Source: an uncultured Lachnospiraceae bacterium (GTDB taxonomy: Bacteria > Bacillota > Clostridia > Lachnospirales > Lachnospiraceae). From it: DNA of 21,782 nt. Under the pieces are notes generated by a model that searched no databases, was not told the DNA's origin, and saw only the letters and a program-made list of their open reading frames with translations. The stretch spans positions 1 through 21,782 of the forward strand of contig CAKSBI010000036.1 in assembly GCA_934437985.1 (NCBI GenBank), given 5' to 3'. Both the position numbers and the translations under genes were made by a program. Of this stretch, positions 1 through 7,990 are shown in pieces. Numbering within the stretch: the first letter of the stretch is position 1; every line of letters starts with the position of its first letter.

Positions 1-40
1 GGCATCAAAGCCGTGGGCTTTTGCCCCCTGCATTATAATA
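1..40 (-). repeat. Dispersed intergenic repeat, copy C (left edge)
   Basis: Read on the minus strand this stretch carries a GGGGGCAAAAGCCC core preceded by an AT-rich TATTATAATGC and followed exactly 24 nt after the first ATGC by a second ATGC. The same layout is seen near 19850-19892 and 20662-20704. Positions 1-25 can also fold into a hairpin (GGCA, AAAGCC, loop GTG, GGCTTT, TGCC). It may be the tail of a gene beyond the left edge, because the other two copies lie just after stop codons of minus-strand genes. The copy is more divergent than the others and cut by the window edge. Confidence 0.5.
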
Positions 41-84
41 TATGTATATGCATTTTATTTTTGATTGTCATTATCCTCCATTAC

Positions 85-114
85 TTGACATCACATTATA
101 ATTTTTATTATAAT
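85..114 (+). promoter_or_regulatory. Consensus sigma-A-type promoter of the hydrogenase gene
   Basis: TTGACA at 85-90 and TATAAT at 109-114 are both perfect consensus hexamers, separated by 18 bp. Transcription would start near 121 and give a leader of about 60 nt before the ATG at 185. The leader contains a small hairpin (TCATGT 152-157 with ACATGA 161-166) just ahead of the AGGAGG ribosome site at 173-178. No palindromic Rex-type operator is visible. A perfect promoter suggests strong basal expression. Confidence 0.75.
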
Positions 115-184
115 TATATAGCGTTAAAACTATATTAAAATGTCATTATATTCATGTTGCACATGACACATTAGGAGGAATTTT

Positions 185-1696
185 ATGCGAGGTCTGGAAA
201 CACCGGTTTCTAATATACGAAGCAAGATAATGGAGGAGATTGCCCGGATAGCATTTGAATCAACAGATGAGACAGATATTGAGAAAAAGCTTGAAGCTAT
301 CCCTTACACAATATCTCCAACCGATGAAGCGTCATACAGGGAGAGTGTCTGGCGCGAAAGAGCCATTATTTCAGAAAGAATACGTCTCATCCTCGGTCTC
401 TCACTCCGTCCCGGGGACAAAGCAGTTCACCTTACAGCCGGTTTTGAGAGCAGCAACATCGCCGACAAGTATTATGAACCGCCTCTTATGCAGGTTATCC
501 CATCTGCATGTGAAAAATGCGAGGATAACAAGTATGAAGTATCTAATATGTGCCGTGGCTGCATTGCCCATCCATGCGAGACAGTCTGCCCGAGGAATGC
601 TATATCACGTGTTAACGGCAGGGCTTTCATTGATCAGGAAAAATGTATCAAGTGCGGACGCTGCAAGGCAATATGCCCTTATGATGCGATCGCAAAAAAA
701 GAACGTCCCTGCTCCAAAGCCTGCGGCATCAAGGTGATCACAACAGATGAATACGGACATGCACGGATTGACCCGGACAAATGTGTTTCATGCGGACAAT
801 GTATGGTAAACTGTCCATTCGGGGCTATTGCAGACAAATCCCAGATCTACCAGCTTATCCAGTCTATCAAAAATGGCGACACTGTAATTGCTGCGATTGC
901 CCCTGCATATGTAGGCCAGTTCGGAAATGATGTAACATCCAACCAGCTTCTCTGTGCATTAAAGGACATAGGGTTCAGTGAGGTTTACGAAGTTGCACTC
1001 GGTGCCGATATCGGAGCTGTTGCCGAAGCAAGACATTACGCCAAAAAGGTTGCAACAGGCGAATTACCGTTTCTTCTTACATCATGCTGTCCTGCATGGG
1101 CTACCCTTGCGAGAACACAGTTTCCTGAAACGATTGACAGTATTTCAGAAGAGCTTACCCCAATGGTTGCAACAGCAAGAAGCATTAAAAAGAAGATTCC
1201 TGACTGCCGTGTAGTATTTATCGGGCCGTGCGCTGCTAAGAAGCTGGAAGCAATAAGAACCTCTGTCAGGAGTGATGTTGATTTTGTTATAACCTTTGAA
1301 GAACTGGATGCAATATTCAAAGCAAAGGATATTGATTTCAAGAAGTATGATCCTGGCAGAGCTTTACATGATGCTACCGGCGTGGGACGTGGTTATGCAG
1401 TTGCCGGAGGAGTTGCATCAGCAATAGAAGAATGTATCAATGAGTATTACCCCGGAACACCTATCAATATAGAACATGCCGAAGGACTGGAAGAATGCAA
1501 GAAGATTCTTATGCTTGCCAAAGCCGGCAAGAAAAACGGCTGCCTGATAGAGGGAATGGGCTGTCCGGGCGGATGTATTGCAGGAGCCGGCACAAGAATT
1601 CCCCTTAAAGATGCCCGCCTTGCAGTTCAAAAGGAAGTAAAGGATTCCTCTACCCACCTTCCCCCAAGTGATCTGCTTGATATCAAGCTTGATTAA
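185..1696 (+). CDS. Monomeric [FeFe] hydrogenase, group B-like
   Basis: A 503-residue iron-sulfur protein expected to reduce protons to H2 (or oxidise H2) with ferredoxin as partner, in the cytoplasm. The N-terminal ~100 residues carry no metal motif. Residues 109-135 hold six cysteines, 154-164 and 200-210 are ferredoxin-type CxxCxxCxxxC sets, and Cys176/Cys180 lie between them. The H-cluster domain follows with all three signatures: TSCCPAW (299-305), GPCAAKK (347-353) and EGMGCPGGC (456-464). The cluster ligands Cys302, Cys349, Cys460 and Cys464 and the proton-relay Cys301 are present. The usual Met of MPCxxK is Gly, which with the overall layout points to the group B clostridial enzymes. 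The start is well set: AGGAGG lies 6 nt before the ATG. The gene is monocistronic, with no maturases (HydE/F/G) nearby. Confidence 0.88.
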   Translation: MRGLETPVSNIRSKIMEEIARIAFESTDETDIEKKLEAIPYTISPTDEASYRESVWRERAIISERIRLILGLSLRPGDKAVHLTAGFESSNIADKYYEPPLMQVIPSACEKCEDNKYEVSNMCRGCIAHPCETVCPRNAISRVNGRAFIDQEKCIKCGRCKAICPYDAIAKKERPCSKACGIKVITTDEYGHARIDPDKCVSCGQCMVNCPFGAIADKSQIYQLIQSIKNGDTVIAAIAPAYVGQFGNDVTSNQLLCALKDIGFSEVYEVALGADIGAVAEARHYAKKVATGELPFLLTSCCPAWATLARTQFPETIDSISEELTPMVATARSIKKKIPDCRVVFIGPCAAKKLEAIRTSVRSDVDFVITFEELDAIFKAKDIDFKKYDPGRALHDATGVGRGYAVAGGVASAIEECINEYYPGTPINIEHAEGLEECKKILMLAKAGKKNGCLIEGMGCPGGCIAGAGTRIPLKDARLAVQKEVKDSSTHLPPSDLLDIKLD

Positions 1697-1807
1697 GCAA
1701 CCGCCCGGTAACCCGGCTTGCTTATAACATAACTGCCCTGTTACGCAGACTTATGCCGAAACTTTTTACCATTGTAATTGTATCGGAGGAATCGACATTC
1801 AGTTAAA

Positions 1808-1851
1808 ATATAGGCTTACAGCTTTTAAATAAAAGCCGTAAGCCTATTTAT
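1808..1851. terminator. Bidirectional terminator between hydrogenase and thiE
   Basis: ATAGGCTTAC (1810-1819) pairs with GTAAGCCTAT (1838-1847), and GCTTTT (1821-1826) pairs with AAAAGC (1831-1836) around an AAAT loop. The one mismatch is A-C in plus-strand RNA and a G-U pair in minus-strand RNA, so the fold is stronger for thiE transcripts. Short U-rich runs follow on both strands (TTTAT on plus, ATATTTT on minus). It sits between two convergent genes, as expected for a shared terminator. Confidence 0.75.
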
Positions 1852-1931
1852 GTCCATCAAAATACTACTCTACTTACACTTATGCAGAATTATTCCACGA
1901 GAGATCAGCAAAAACGGCAGTCACATTTAAT

Positions 1932-2561
1932 TTAGAAAAGGTGATCCAGCTTACTCATCAGCCTGCGTGCTGCCATTTCAATATCCCCTTCAGCAAATAT
2001 CCCACCGACTACTGCTACTCCTGCAACCGGCACTCCCGACAGCCTGTCAATATTATCTATATTGATTCCTCCGATTGCCACAACAGGTATCGGAACGCTC
2101 TCACATATCTCACACAAAAGCCCCATGTCCATAGGAATAGCCTCAGGCTTTGTCACACTTCCAAACACTGCCCCGCTCCCAAGATAATCTGCGCCATTTT
2201 CATACGCTGTAACTGCCTGTTCAACTGTCTTAGCTGTCACACCAATAATCTTATCAGGTCCAAGTATCTGCCTTGCCTGCACAATATCCATGTCATCCTG
2301 TCCGATATGAACTCCCTCAGCATCTATATCCTTTGCCAGATGCACGTGGTCATTAATGATCAGCGGAACCTTATTCTTCCTGCATATATTATGAATACTT
2401 ACCGCACAGCTCTTCTGTCCGGCTGCACCCATAAGCTTCTCCCTGTACTGTATCATCGTTGCACCACCTTTTATTGCTGACGCAACCTTTTGTTCCATAG
2501 GTATGTCAGGCCAAAGCCTGTCATCTGTTACTGCATATAACCTCAGATATGATCTGTCCAT
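1932..2561 (-). CDS. thiE: Thiamine-phosphate synthase
   Basis: A 209-residue TIM-barrel enzyme expected to join the pyrimidine (HMP-PP) and thiazole (HET-P) halves of thiamine into thiamine monophosphate. Family landmarks occur in order: QYREK (phosphate/pyrophosphate binding), IINDH, GVHIGQDD, GVTAKT, GSGAVFGSVTK and VAIGGI. The retained Lys of the VTK loop argues against the TenI aminase relatives. The family's usual Pro in the GxGPxF segment is Ala here. It is the last gene of the cda operon; its ATG overlaps the cdaR stop by one base (TAATG) with AGGAGG upstream, so translation is probably coupled. No other thiamine gene and no thi-box riboswitch is visible, so it is an orphan here, probably serving salvage or genes elsewhere. 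Confidence 0.9.
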   Translation of the reverse strand: MDRSYLRLYAVTDDRLWPDIPMEQKVASAIKGGATMIQYREKLMGAAGQKSCAVSIHNICRKNKVPLIINDHVHLAKDIDAEGVHIGQDDMDIVQARQILGPDKIIGVTAKTVEQAVTAYENGADYLGSGAVFGSVTKPEAIPMDMGLLCEICESVPIPVVAIGGINIDNIDRLSGVPVAGVAVVGGIFAEGDIEMAARRLMSKLDHLF

Positions 2562-3949
2562 TATTCCTCCTGACCACCTTCACTATCCGTATTCCCCGGA
2601 TCATCAGCTGCACTGTCATCCGGTTTTTCTGTTGCTGTTACAGCCCGTGTAGGAACAGGCGATATAGTCTGGTCTCCTTCTGTCTCCTTTTTCAGTTCAA
2701 CCTTAATAGTTCCCGGTCTTGTCTCAAATAAGTCATCAGCAACCTCGCTGCATTCCGGCTGCACATAAAACACACCCAGATCCTTATTCTTAAGATCAAT
2801 ATAGGCACCTACAGTATCTTTGTAAAACTTGCCAATCTGCTCCTTTGTACCCTTTAGCACTAGGCTTACAGTAGCATTAGCATCAGTAAATTCCGCTGCC
2901 ATTCCCTCCGGGACATTGCGTAATTCAATGTCATTGACAGATAACGTAATATTTTTTGTTAATATCTCATCAAACAATACACGCACTGATACTTCTTCAT
3001 CACCAACTATCTTAACAGAATCCGGAAGATATGTCTGCATTGATATATTAGTCTCATATTGCTCCTCTGCATCAGTAATATCAACAGGTATTGTAATTGA
3101 ATCAATCTTAGACAGTCTCTTTCCCGGTCCTCCGATAGTAATTGTCTGCGGCGTGTATTCATAATTGTTGTTGTACACAAATCCCTGGGCAGGCTCACCA
3201 CTTATATCAAGCAATACAGGTATTGTCTTTGTGTTAAATATAGACACATCAATATCTATGCCATCCACAATCTGGTCATTATTAGTAAATGTAAGATATT
3301 TGGAATCTATCATATTACCATCTTCATCATATGCAACAGGCGCAAGCCTGGTGGAAAAGCTCTTCTTGGCACCATCTACATTAACCTTAATCTTAATTGA
3401 TGAAAGCTTCGATATCCTTGAAGCAGCACCCGAAACAGTTATCATATTAGGCTTAACTTCAAAATCCCCAACATAATAACCATCCGCCGCATCTCCTGTA
3501 GTTTCAACACTTACCTGTACATTTTTGGAATCAATATCTTCAAGCTTGACCACCATCATCTTATTATAGCTTTCAATCTCAATCGCATCGGTTTTATTAC
3601 ATGTTACAACAATATCTGTTGCATATACCGGGGATAACTGTGACAGATCCGCATATGCAATAAAATCAGACAGCTTGAGATTCTTTACAACACTGGCTTT
3701 TCCTTTAACCGTAAAATCTACCGTGCTGCCCTCCACAACCTCATATACCTGGTTAATCGATGTAATGGCATTCTGGTTCCTTACTTCAACCTCAAGACCA
3801 TTAAAGTTCTTTGTTGTAACAGGATCCGCAAGATTAATAATAACGACCCAGGTCATAACAGCAAGTATGACAGACAGTATCTTATACCAGATATTGTGCA
3901 TGAGAGTTACTTTGAAAAAGTATTCAATCCTGTTTGTCTTCTGATTCAT
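2561..3949 (-). CDS. cdaR: YbbR-domain protein, CdaA regulator
   Basis: A 462-residue protein with one N-terminal membrane segment (about residues 22-41) followed by a long extracellular part made of repeated YbbR-type beta domains, about four by eye. The last ~45 residues are low complexity, rich in Thr, Asp, Glu and Gly, and look like a disordered tail. In Bacillus and Listeria CdaR binds the membrane cyclase CdaA and modulates c-di-AMP synthesis; that role is inferred from family and from position directly after cdaA. The ORFs overlap by 26 bp, and GGGTGAAG ahead of the ATG lies inside cdaA, which suggests coupled synthesis of the pair. Firmicutes often place glmM next; here thiE follows. 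Confidence 0.88.
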   Translation of the reverse strand: MNQKTNRIEYFFKVTLMHNIWYKILSVILAVMTWVVIINLADPVTTKNFNGLEVEVRNQNAITSINQVYEVVEGSTVDFTVKGKASVVKNLKLSDFIAYADLSQLSPVYATDIVVTCNKTDAIEIESYNKMMVVKLEDIDSKNVQVSVETTGDAADGYYVGDFEVKPNMITVSGAASRISKLSSIKIKVNVDGAKKSFSTRLAPVAYDEDGNMIDSKYLTFTNNDQIVDGIDIDVSIFNTKTIPVLLDISGEPAQGFVYNNNYEYTPQTITIGGPGKRLSKIDSITIPVDITDAEEQYETNISMQTYLPDSVKIVGDEEVSVRVLFDEILTKNITLSVNDIELRNVPEGMAAEFTDANATVSLVLKGTKEQIGKFYKDTVGAYIDLKNKDLGVFYVQPECSEVADDLFETRPGTIKVELKKETEGDQTISPVPTRAVTATEKPDDSAADDPGNTDSEGGQEE

Positions 3950-4817
3950 TCTTCTTCACCCTCTCCCTTCTGCTGCCAAACACATGTTTTCTGTCTCTGA
4001 CCGGTACGCCCGGAATGTTCTGCTGCAGATAACTTTTCAACAACTCAGAGCTTATATTCCGAATCAGCTTCCCCCTGAAAGCAACAGAGACATATCCTGT
4101 CTCCTCTGATACAACAATTGTAAAGCTGTCCGACTCTTCACTCACTCCCACGGCAGCCCTGTGTCTGGTACCAAGCTCTTTGCTGAGTTCAAGATTATCA
4201 GATAACGGAAGGTAGCAGGTTGCTGCCACGATCCTGTTATCACGGACAAGTACTGCCCCGTCATGGAGCGGGGTATTATGTTCAAACGTATTAATAAGCA
4301 GCTGGCTGCTTATCTCACCATCAATCCTTATTCCCGAACGTTCAATATCCTTTAACTGGACCTCATTCTCAATAACAATAAGCGCACCTGTCTTACATTT
4401 TCCCATCTCAAAAGCCGCTTTTACAAGCGCGTTAATAGATGATTCACTAAGCTTTGGCGAATTCTTTTCATCATCAAACGAGAAAACACTCATAAATACG
4501 TTCTTACGTCCTATCTGTTCAAGTGCACTTCTAAGCTCCGGCTGGAACACGATCACAATTGCAATAATACCAACATTAATGGCATTTTTAAATATCCATA
4601 ATATTACATCCATCTGCAGGATCATAGCAATTACAGAAAATACCATAAGAAAAATAATACCTTTGACAAGCATCCACGCCCTGGTACTTTTAACCCATAT
4701 TATTATCTCATATATTGCAAATGCAATAATTGCCATCTCTATAATGTCAATTACTGTCAAAGATGGCAATGAAAATCCCGAAAAATATTTATCAAATAAA
4801 TTATAAATAGCACCCAT
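3924..4817 (-). CDS. cdaA: Diadenylate cyclase CdaA
   Basis: A 297-residue membrane enzyme that condenses two ATP into cyclic di-AMP. Three hydrophobic segments occupy about residues 20-42, 46-67 and 70-90. The catalytic DAC (DisA_N) domain follows, with the family signature FQPELRSALE (91-100), the DGA motif (186-188) and GTRHR (216-220) that bind metal and ATP. The length is slightly above that of B. subtilis CdaA because of a charged, Lys/Glu-rich C-terminal tail. The ribosome site is modest (AGGAATGGGG upstream). The gene lies 24 bp after an unknown multi-pass membrane protein and overlaps cdaR, so the two likely act as a membrane complex. Confidence 0.95.
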   Translation of the reverse strand: MGAIYNLFDKYFSGFSLPSLTVIDIIEMAIIAFAIYEIIIWVKSTRAWMLVKGIIFLMVFSVIAMILQMDVILWIFKNAINVGIIAIVIVFQPELRSALEQIGRKNVFMSVFSFDDEKNSPKLSESSINALVKAAFEMGKCKTGALIVIENEVQLKDIERSGIRIDGEISSQLLINTFEHNTPLHDGAVLVRDNRIVAATCYLPLSDNLELSKELGTRHRAAVGVSEESDSFTIVVSEETGYVSVAFRGKLIRNISSELLKSYLQQNIPGVPVRDRKHVFGSRRERVKKNESEDKQD

Positions 4818-4841
4818 TTATAAATACCCCATTCCTGCTTA

Positions 4842-5831
4842 TTACTGTTCATCATATATTTTCTGAATAGCATCCTGAAGATTAGCTGTGTTTCCGGTAT
4901 TCACCTGTGCGTTGATGCGTTTAACCTGCTTATCAGGTGCAGATACTGAATACTTCGGAACTGCTTTCACATAATAATAGTACTCATCATCCTCAAACTG
5001 CACCTGCTTAGTTCCTGAATAATCAAGTGTCATCCTGAAAAACTGTGCAACTACCGCAATAATAATCCCAGCAACATTTCCAATAAGCACATTTATGACA
5101 CTGTCTGATGTATCAAGGAATGCAGTTGCAAGCAGGAACGATATAATGCTGATAAAAATCCCTGCAAATATGGCAATATATGAAGCATGTGACATTTTCT
5201 GACGTCTTATAATATATGTAACGAGTATTACAACCGCAGACACAACTATTGAAAATAACATAAACCTGTTATTCAGAATTGTGTCAACTACTGTATTATA
5301 TATGTTGATCGTATCAGATATTCCTGCCTCTTCATATACAAGTGCCGCCTGCCCTATCGCTGAATATATATAATATATAATTATCCCAAACGCACATGAT
5401 ACGATTGAAACAGGCGTAAGGAATAAGCCACACAGCACCGGAATAACATATTGTATCTTCAATATATACAAAAAAGGGATACTGAGTATAAACAGTGCCT
5501 GAACCTGATCATATCTTACATACATAAAATACACAATAAGATATACAAGCAATACAGATAACGCAAGCACCGGGGCCACACTGTAAACCTCTGCTATGGT
5601 CACGATACATATAAGCATTACACCTGCCGCATCCGGGGTACAAGCAAATATTACCGCAAGCCCCAGAATCATTAACATATTATTGATCATGCTGTTATAT
5701 CCAATATTAGTATTGATCAAAAACAACATTAAAAATGCCACAACAAACTTTACAAGCATTTTAACTATCAAACCATATTTTTCACAAATGAACTTAATAT
5801 GGTCCTTAAGTTCCAACAGTCTAAGCATCAT
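4842..5831 (-). CDS. Unknown multi-pass membrane protein upstream of cdaA
   Basis: I do not recognise this protein. It has about nine to ten hydrophobic segments and a soluble C-terminal tail of ~60 residues containing an unusual acidic-tyrosine stretch (FEDDEYYYYVKAVPK). I place the start at the ATG at 5831 (329 residues) because GAGGAGG lies 9 nt upstream, whereas the longer 339-codon version has no ribosome site. The start overlaps the stop of the preceding gene by 11 bp, and cdaA follows after about 24 bp, so it is firmly embedded in the c-di-AMP operon. A transport or envelope role is only a guess from topology and neighbours. Confidence 0.8.
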   Translation of the reverse strand: MMLRLLELKDHIKFICEKYGLIVKMLVKFVVAFLMLFLINTNIGYNSMINNMLMILGLAVIFACTPDAAGVMLICIVTIAEVYSVAPVLALSVLLVYLIVYFMYVRYDQVQALFILSIPFLYILKIQYVIPVLCGLFLTPVSIVSCAFGIIIYYIYSAIGQAALVYEEAGISDTINIYNTVVDTILNNRFMLFSIVVSAVVILVTYIIRRQKMSHASYIAIFAGIFISIISFLLATAFLDTSDSVINVLIGNVAGIIIAVVAQFFRMTLDYSGTKQVQFEDDEYYYYVKAVPKYSVSAPDKQVKRINAQVNTGNTANLQDAIQKIYDEQ

Positions 5832-6246
5832 GGTCTGCTTCCTCCTCTTCCGATACCTCATCTGCCTGATAGTACTTATTCAGATACTTCAGATACTTAA
5901 AATACCGCCTGACTTTATTGCGTGATTCATCATATCCTGATGAATATACCATGATCGTTACAAGAATATATAATGCCAGTAACAGCATATATACGCCCAG
6001 TGCAGTATATGTTATTGTCTTATACGGAAGATCAACTGCATTCTTTATCAGGTATTCGAGATTATACATTGCAATAAGCACAAGAATCATAATATAACCT
6101 ATCGACATGCATATTATTGATTTTAATATATTAAGCCTGACATAATCATTCTTATAATAATGAATATTCTTCAGATCCTGCTTTCCCCTGCCCTTCTCAT
6201 ACAAGGCAAGCTGCAGCATGATCTTAATCTTTTTCTTACTAAGCAT
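5821..6246 (-). CDS. Small two-TM membrane protein, first gene of cda operon
   Basis: A 141-residue protein of unknown function. The N-terminal ~35 residues are basic, followed by two hydrophobic segments (about 40-62 and 78-102), a basic Arg/Lys/Tyr-rich cytoplasmic stretch and an acidic end (SEEEEAD). A clear GGGAGGAACAGG ribosome site precedes the ATG. It overlaps the next membrane gene and is the promoter-proximal gene of the unit running to thiE. The overlap and matching membrane character suggest that the two unknown proteins work together. No known domain is recognisable by eye. Confidence 0.8.
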   Translation of the reverse strand: MLSKKKIKIMLQLALYEKGRGKQDLKNIHYYKNDYVRLNILKSIICMSIGYIMILVLIAMYNLEYLIKNAVDLPYKTITYTALGVYMLLLALYILVTIMVYSSGYDESRNKVRRYFKYLKYLNKYYQADEVSEEEEADHDA

Positions 6247-6339
6247 CCTGTTCCTCCCTGTCCACAGCTCCGGGAGATATCCTCCCCAGGTAGTATATCA
6301 CTGTTCTCTTCCATAGGGCAGAATATCTCTTTACGTATT

Positions 6340-6368
6340 ATTATATCACACCACAGGAATTCCCGCAA
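6340..6368 (-). promoter_or_regulatory. Extended -10 promoter of the cda operon
   Basis: On the minus strand TATAAT (6345-6340) is preceded by TGA, giving a perfect extended -10 (TGnTATAAT). A weak -35, TTGCGG (6368-6363), lies 17 bp upstream. The promoter starts just after the pyk stop codon, and no terminator is visible after pyk, so read-through from pyk may add to it. The predicted leader of about 85 nt contains a short GGGAG/CTCCC hairpin. Confidence 0.65.
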
Positions 6369-6376
6369 ACATAAAC

Positions 6377-7789
6377 TCAGGCCTTTGCAACACGGATCAT
6401 ATTAGTTTTTCCCGACTGTCCAAGCGGAACACCGGCAGTTATGACAACTATATTTCCCTCTTTTATACGGTTACACTTAAGTGCAGCAGCCACTGCATCA
6501 TGAAATAATTCCTCCATTGATTTTTTTGGCTTAAGACATATAGACGTAACGCCCCACATCAGGTTAAGTTGTCTGGCAACACTGTCTGATGTCGTACAGC
6601 CTATGATCTGGCAGCCCGGTCTGAACATTGAGACGGCTGCTGCGGTAAATCCGGTCATTGTTACTGTTATGATTGCACTTGCCCCAAGCTCCATCGCCGT
6701 TTCACATGTTGCATATGCAATCACCGTCGTTATATCCCTGCTGCCACACATATCAAATCTTTTAAGTCTTTTCTTATAGTCAATATCATTTTCAGTACTG
6801 ACGGCAATCCTGGACATTGTTTCAACTGCCTGTACAGGATATTTTCCCGCGGCACTTTCGCCGGACAGCATTATAGCCGTTGTCCCATCATATACTGCAT
6901 TTGCTACATCTGCTGCTTCCGCCCTCGTCGGCCTCGGATTGTTTATCATTGATTCTAACATCTGTGTGGCTGTAATTACAATTTTTCCTGTTGATACTGC
7001 TTTTTTTATCATCTCCTTCTGCAGGATGGGAACTTCCTCAAATGGGATTTCTACTCCCATATCCCCCCTTGCAACCATAATACCGTCAGACACATCAATA
7101 ATCCCATCAAGGTTATTAATTCCCTGGATGCTTTCAATCTTGGATATTATCTTTATATTACAGCCATGTGAGTCAAGTATCTCCCTTACCTGCAGCACAT
7201 CAGCCGCATTTCTGACAAATGATGCGGCAATATAATCAAATTCTTCTTCAATTCCAAATAATATGTCAGTCCTGTCTGTCTCATTAAGATAGTCCATTGA
7301 AATCTCGGCTCCCGGAATGTTAACCCCCTTGTGGTCAGAGATCACCCCGCCATTGATAACACGGCAGATAATATCCGTATCAGTAACCGCTTCAGCTTTC
7401 AGTTCAATGAGCCCGTCATCTATGAGAATTTCCATTCCCACATTTACGTCATTAATAATATTCTTATAAGTAACTGCAGCCTTAGTATTATCACCGGGCA
7501 CATCTTCCGTTGTCAGAATAAATGTCTCTCCTGATTCAAGCAGCGTTCTGCCACCATTTATATCCATAAGTCTGATTTCCGGCCCCCTGGTATCAAGAAG
7601 CATTGCAACCTGAAGTCCAAGTTCATCCCTGAGATTCTTTATCATCCCGCACCTTTTACGGTGATCCTCTATAGTTCCGTGCGACATGTTAAACCTCGCA
7701 ACATTCATACCTGCAAGCATCATTCTGCGTATTACTGCTTCATCATCACATGCCGGTCCTAACGTACAGATAATCTTTGTCTTTCTCAT
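6377..7789 (-). CDS. pyk: Pyruvate kinase
   Basis: A 470-residue glycolytic enzyme transferring phosphate from PEP to ADP to give pyruvate and ATP. It begins with the family start KTKIICTLGP and has NMSHG, the catalytic Lys region ISKIES, the metal-binding VARGDMGVEIP, ITATQMLESM and the PRPTRAEAADVANAV loop. It ends after the allosteric C domain and lacks the extra PEP-utilizer-like domain of the Bacillus enzyme. I start it at ATG 7789: AAGGGAG lies 9 nt upstream and the protein then begins as the family does. The in-frame ATG at 7810 has no ribosome site. It appears to be its own unit between the dcw terminator and the cda promoter; I could not find a convincing promoter. Confidence 0.96.
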   Translation of the reverse strand: MRKTKIICTLGPACDDEAVIRRMMLAGMNVARFNMSHGTIEDHRKRCGMIKNLRDELGLQVAMLLDTRGPEIRLMDINGGRTLLESGETFILTTEDVPGDNTKAAVTYKNIINDVNVGMEILIDDGLIELKAEAVTDTDIICRVINGGVISDHKGVNIPGAEISMDYLNETDRTDILFGIEEEFDYIAASFVRNAADVLQVREILDSHGCNIKIISKIESIQGINNLDGIIDVSDGIMVARGDMGVEIPFEEVPILQKEMIKKAVSTGKIVITATQMLESMINNPRPTRAEAADVANAVYDGTTAIMLSGESAAGKYPVQAVETMSRIAVSTENDIDYKKRLKRFDMCGSRDITTVIAYATCETAMELGASAIITVTMTGFTAAAVSMFRPGCQIIGCTTSDSVARQLNLMWGVTSICLKPKKSMEELFHDAVAAALKCNRIKEGNIVVITAGVPLGQSGKTNMIRVAKA

Positions 7790-7927
7790 TACTGACAGCT
7801 CCCTTCGCATATATGGAAATTTTATTAATAATACCCCTATACTATGGTTATATTATTCCCATATTCTGCGCAGATATTACCCTGAAACCATTCAAATATC
7901 CAAGTCTGCCCAATAGACATTTAACTC

Positions 7928-7969
7928 AAAAAAGCTGCAGCATTACCGTATAACATAATGCAACAGCTT
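7928..7969 (-). terminator. Terminator at the end of the ftsZ/ThyX-like unit
   Basis: AAGCTG (7932-7937) pairs with CAGCTT (7964-7969), and GCATTA (7940-7945) pairs with TAATGC (7956-7961), with a 2-nt internal mismatch and a 10-nt loop. On the minus strand the stem is followed by a run of T residues (complement of 7928-7933). It lies about 20 bp after the stop of the ThyX-like gene and ahead of pyk, so it closes the dcw transcription unit. Confidence 0.8.
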
Positions 7970-7990
7970 CTTACGTACCCTGTCAGATTA

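Noticed and set aside
85..184. Rex-type redox operator at the hydrogenase promoter
   Set aside because: No TTGTTAA-N4-TTAACAA-like palindrome is present; the GTTAAAA near 123 has no matching half site.
2555..2570. TPP riboswitch for thiE
   Set aside because: thiE starts inside the cdaR stop codon, leaving no leader, and no thi-box motif was seen.
6171..6368. Minus-strand 65-aa ORF between pyk and the cda operon
   Set aside because: It begins inside the predicted promoter, has no Shine-Dalgarno site, overlaps the well-supported small membrane gene in another frame and shows no domain.
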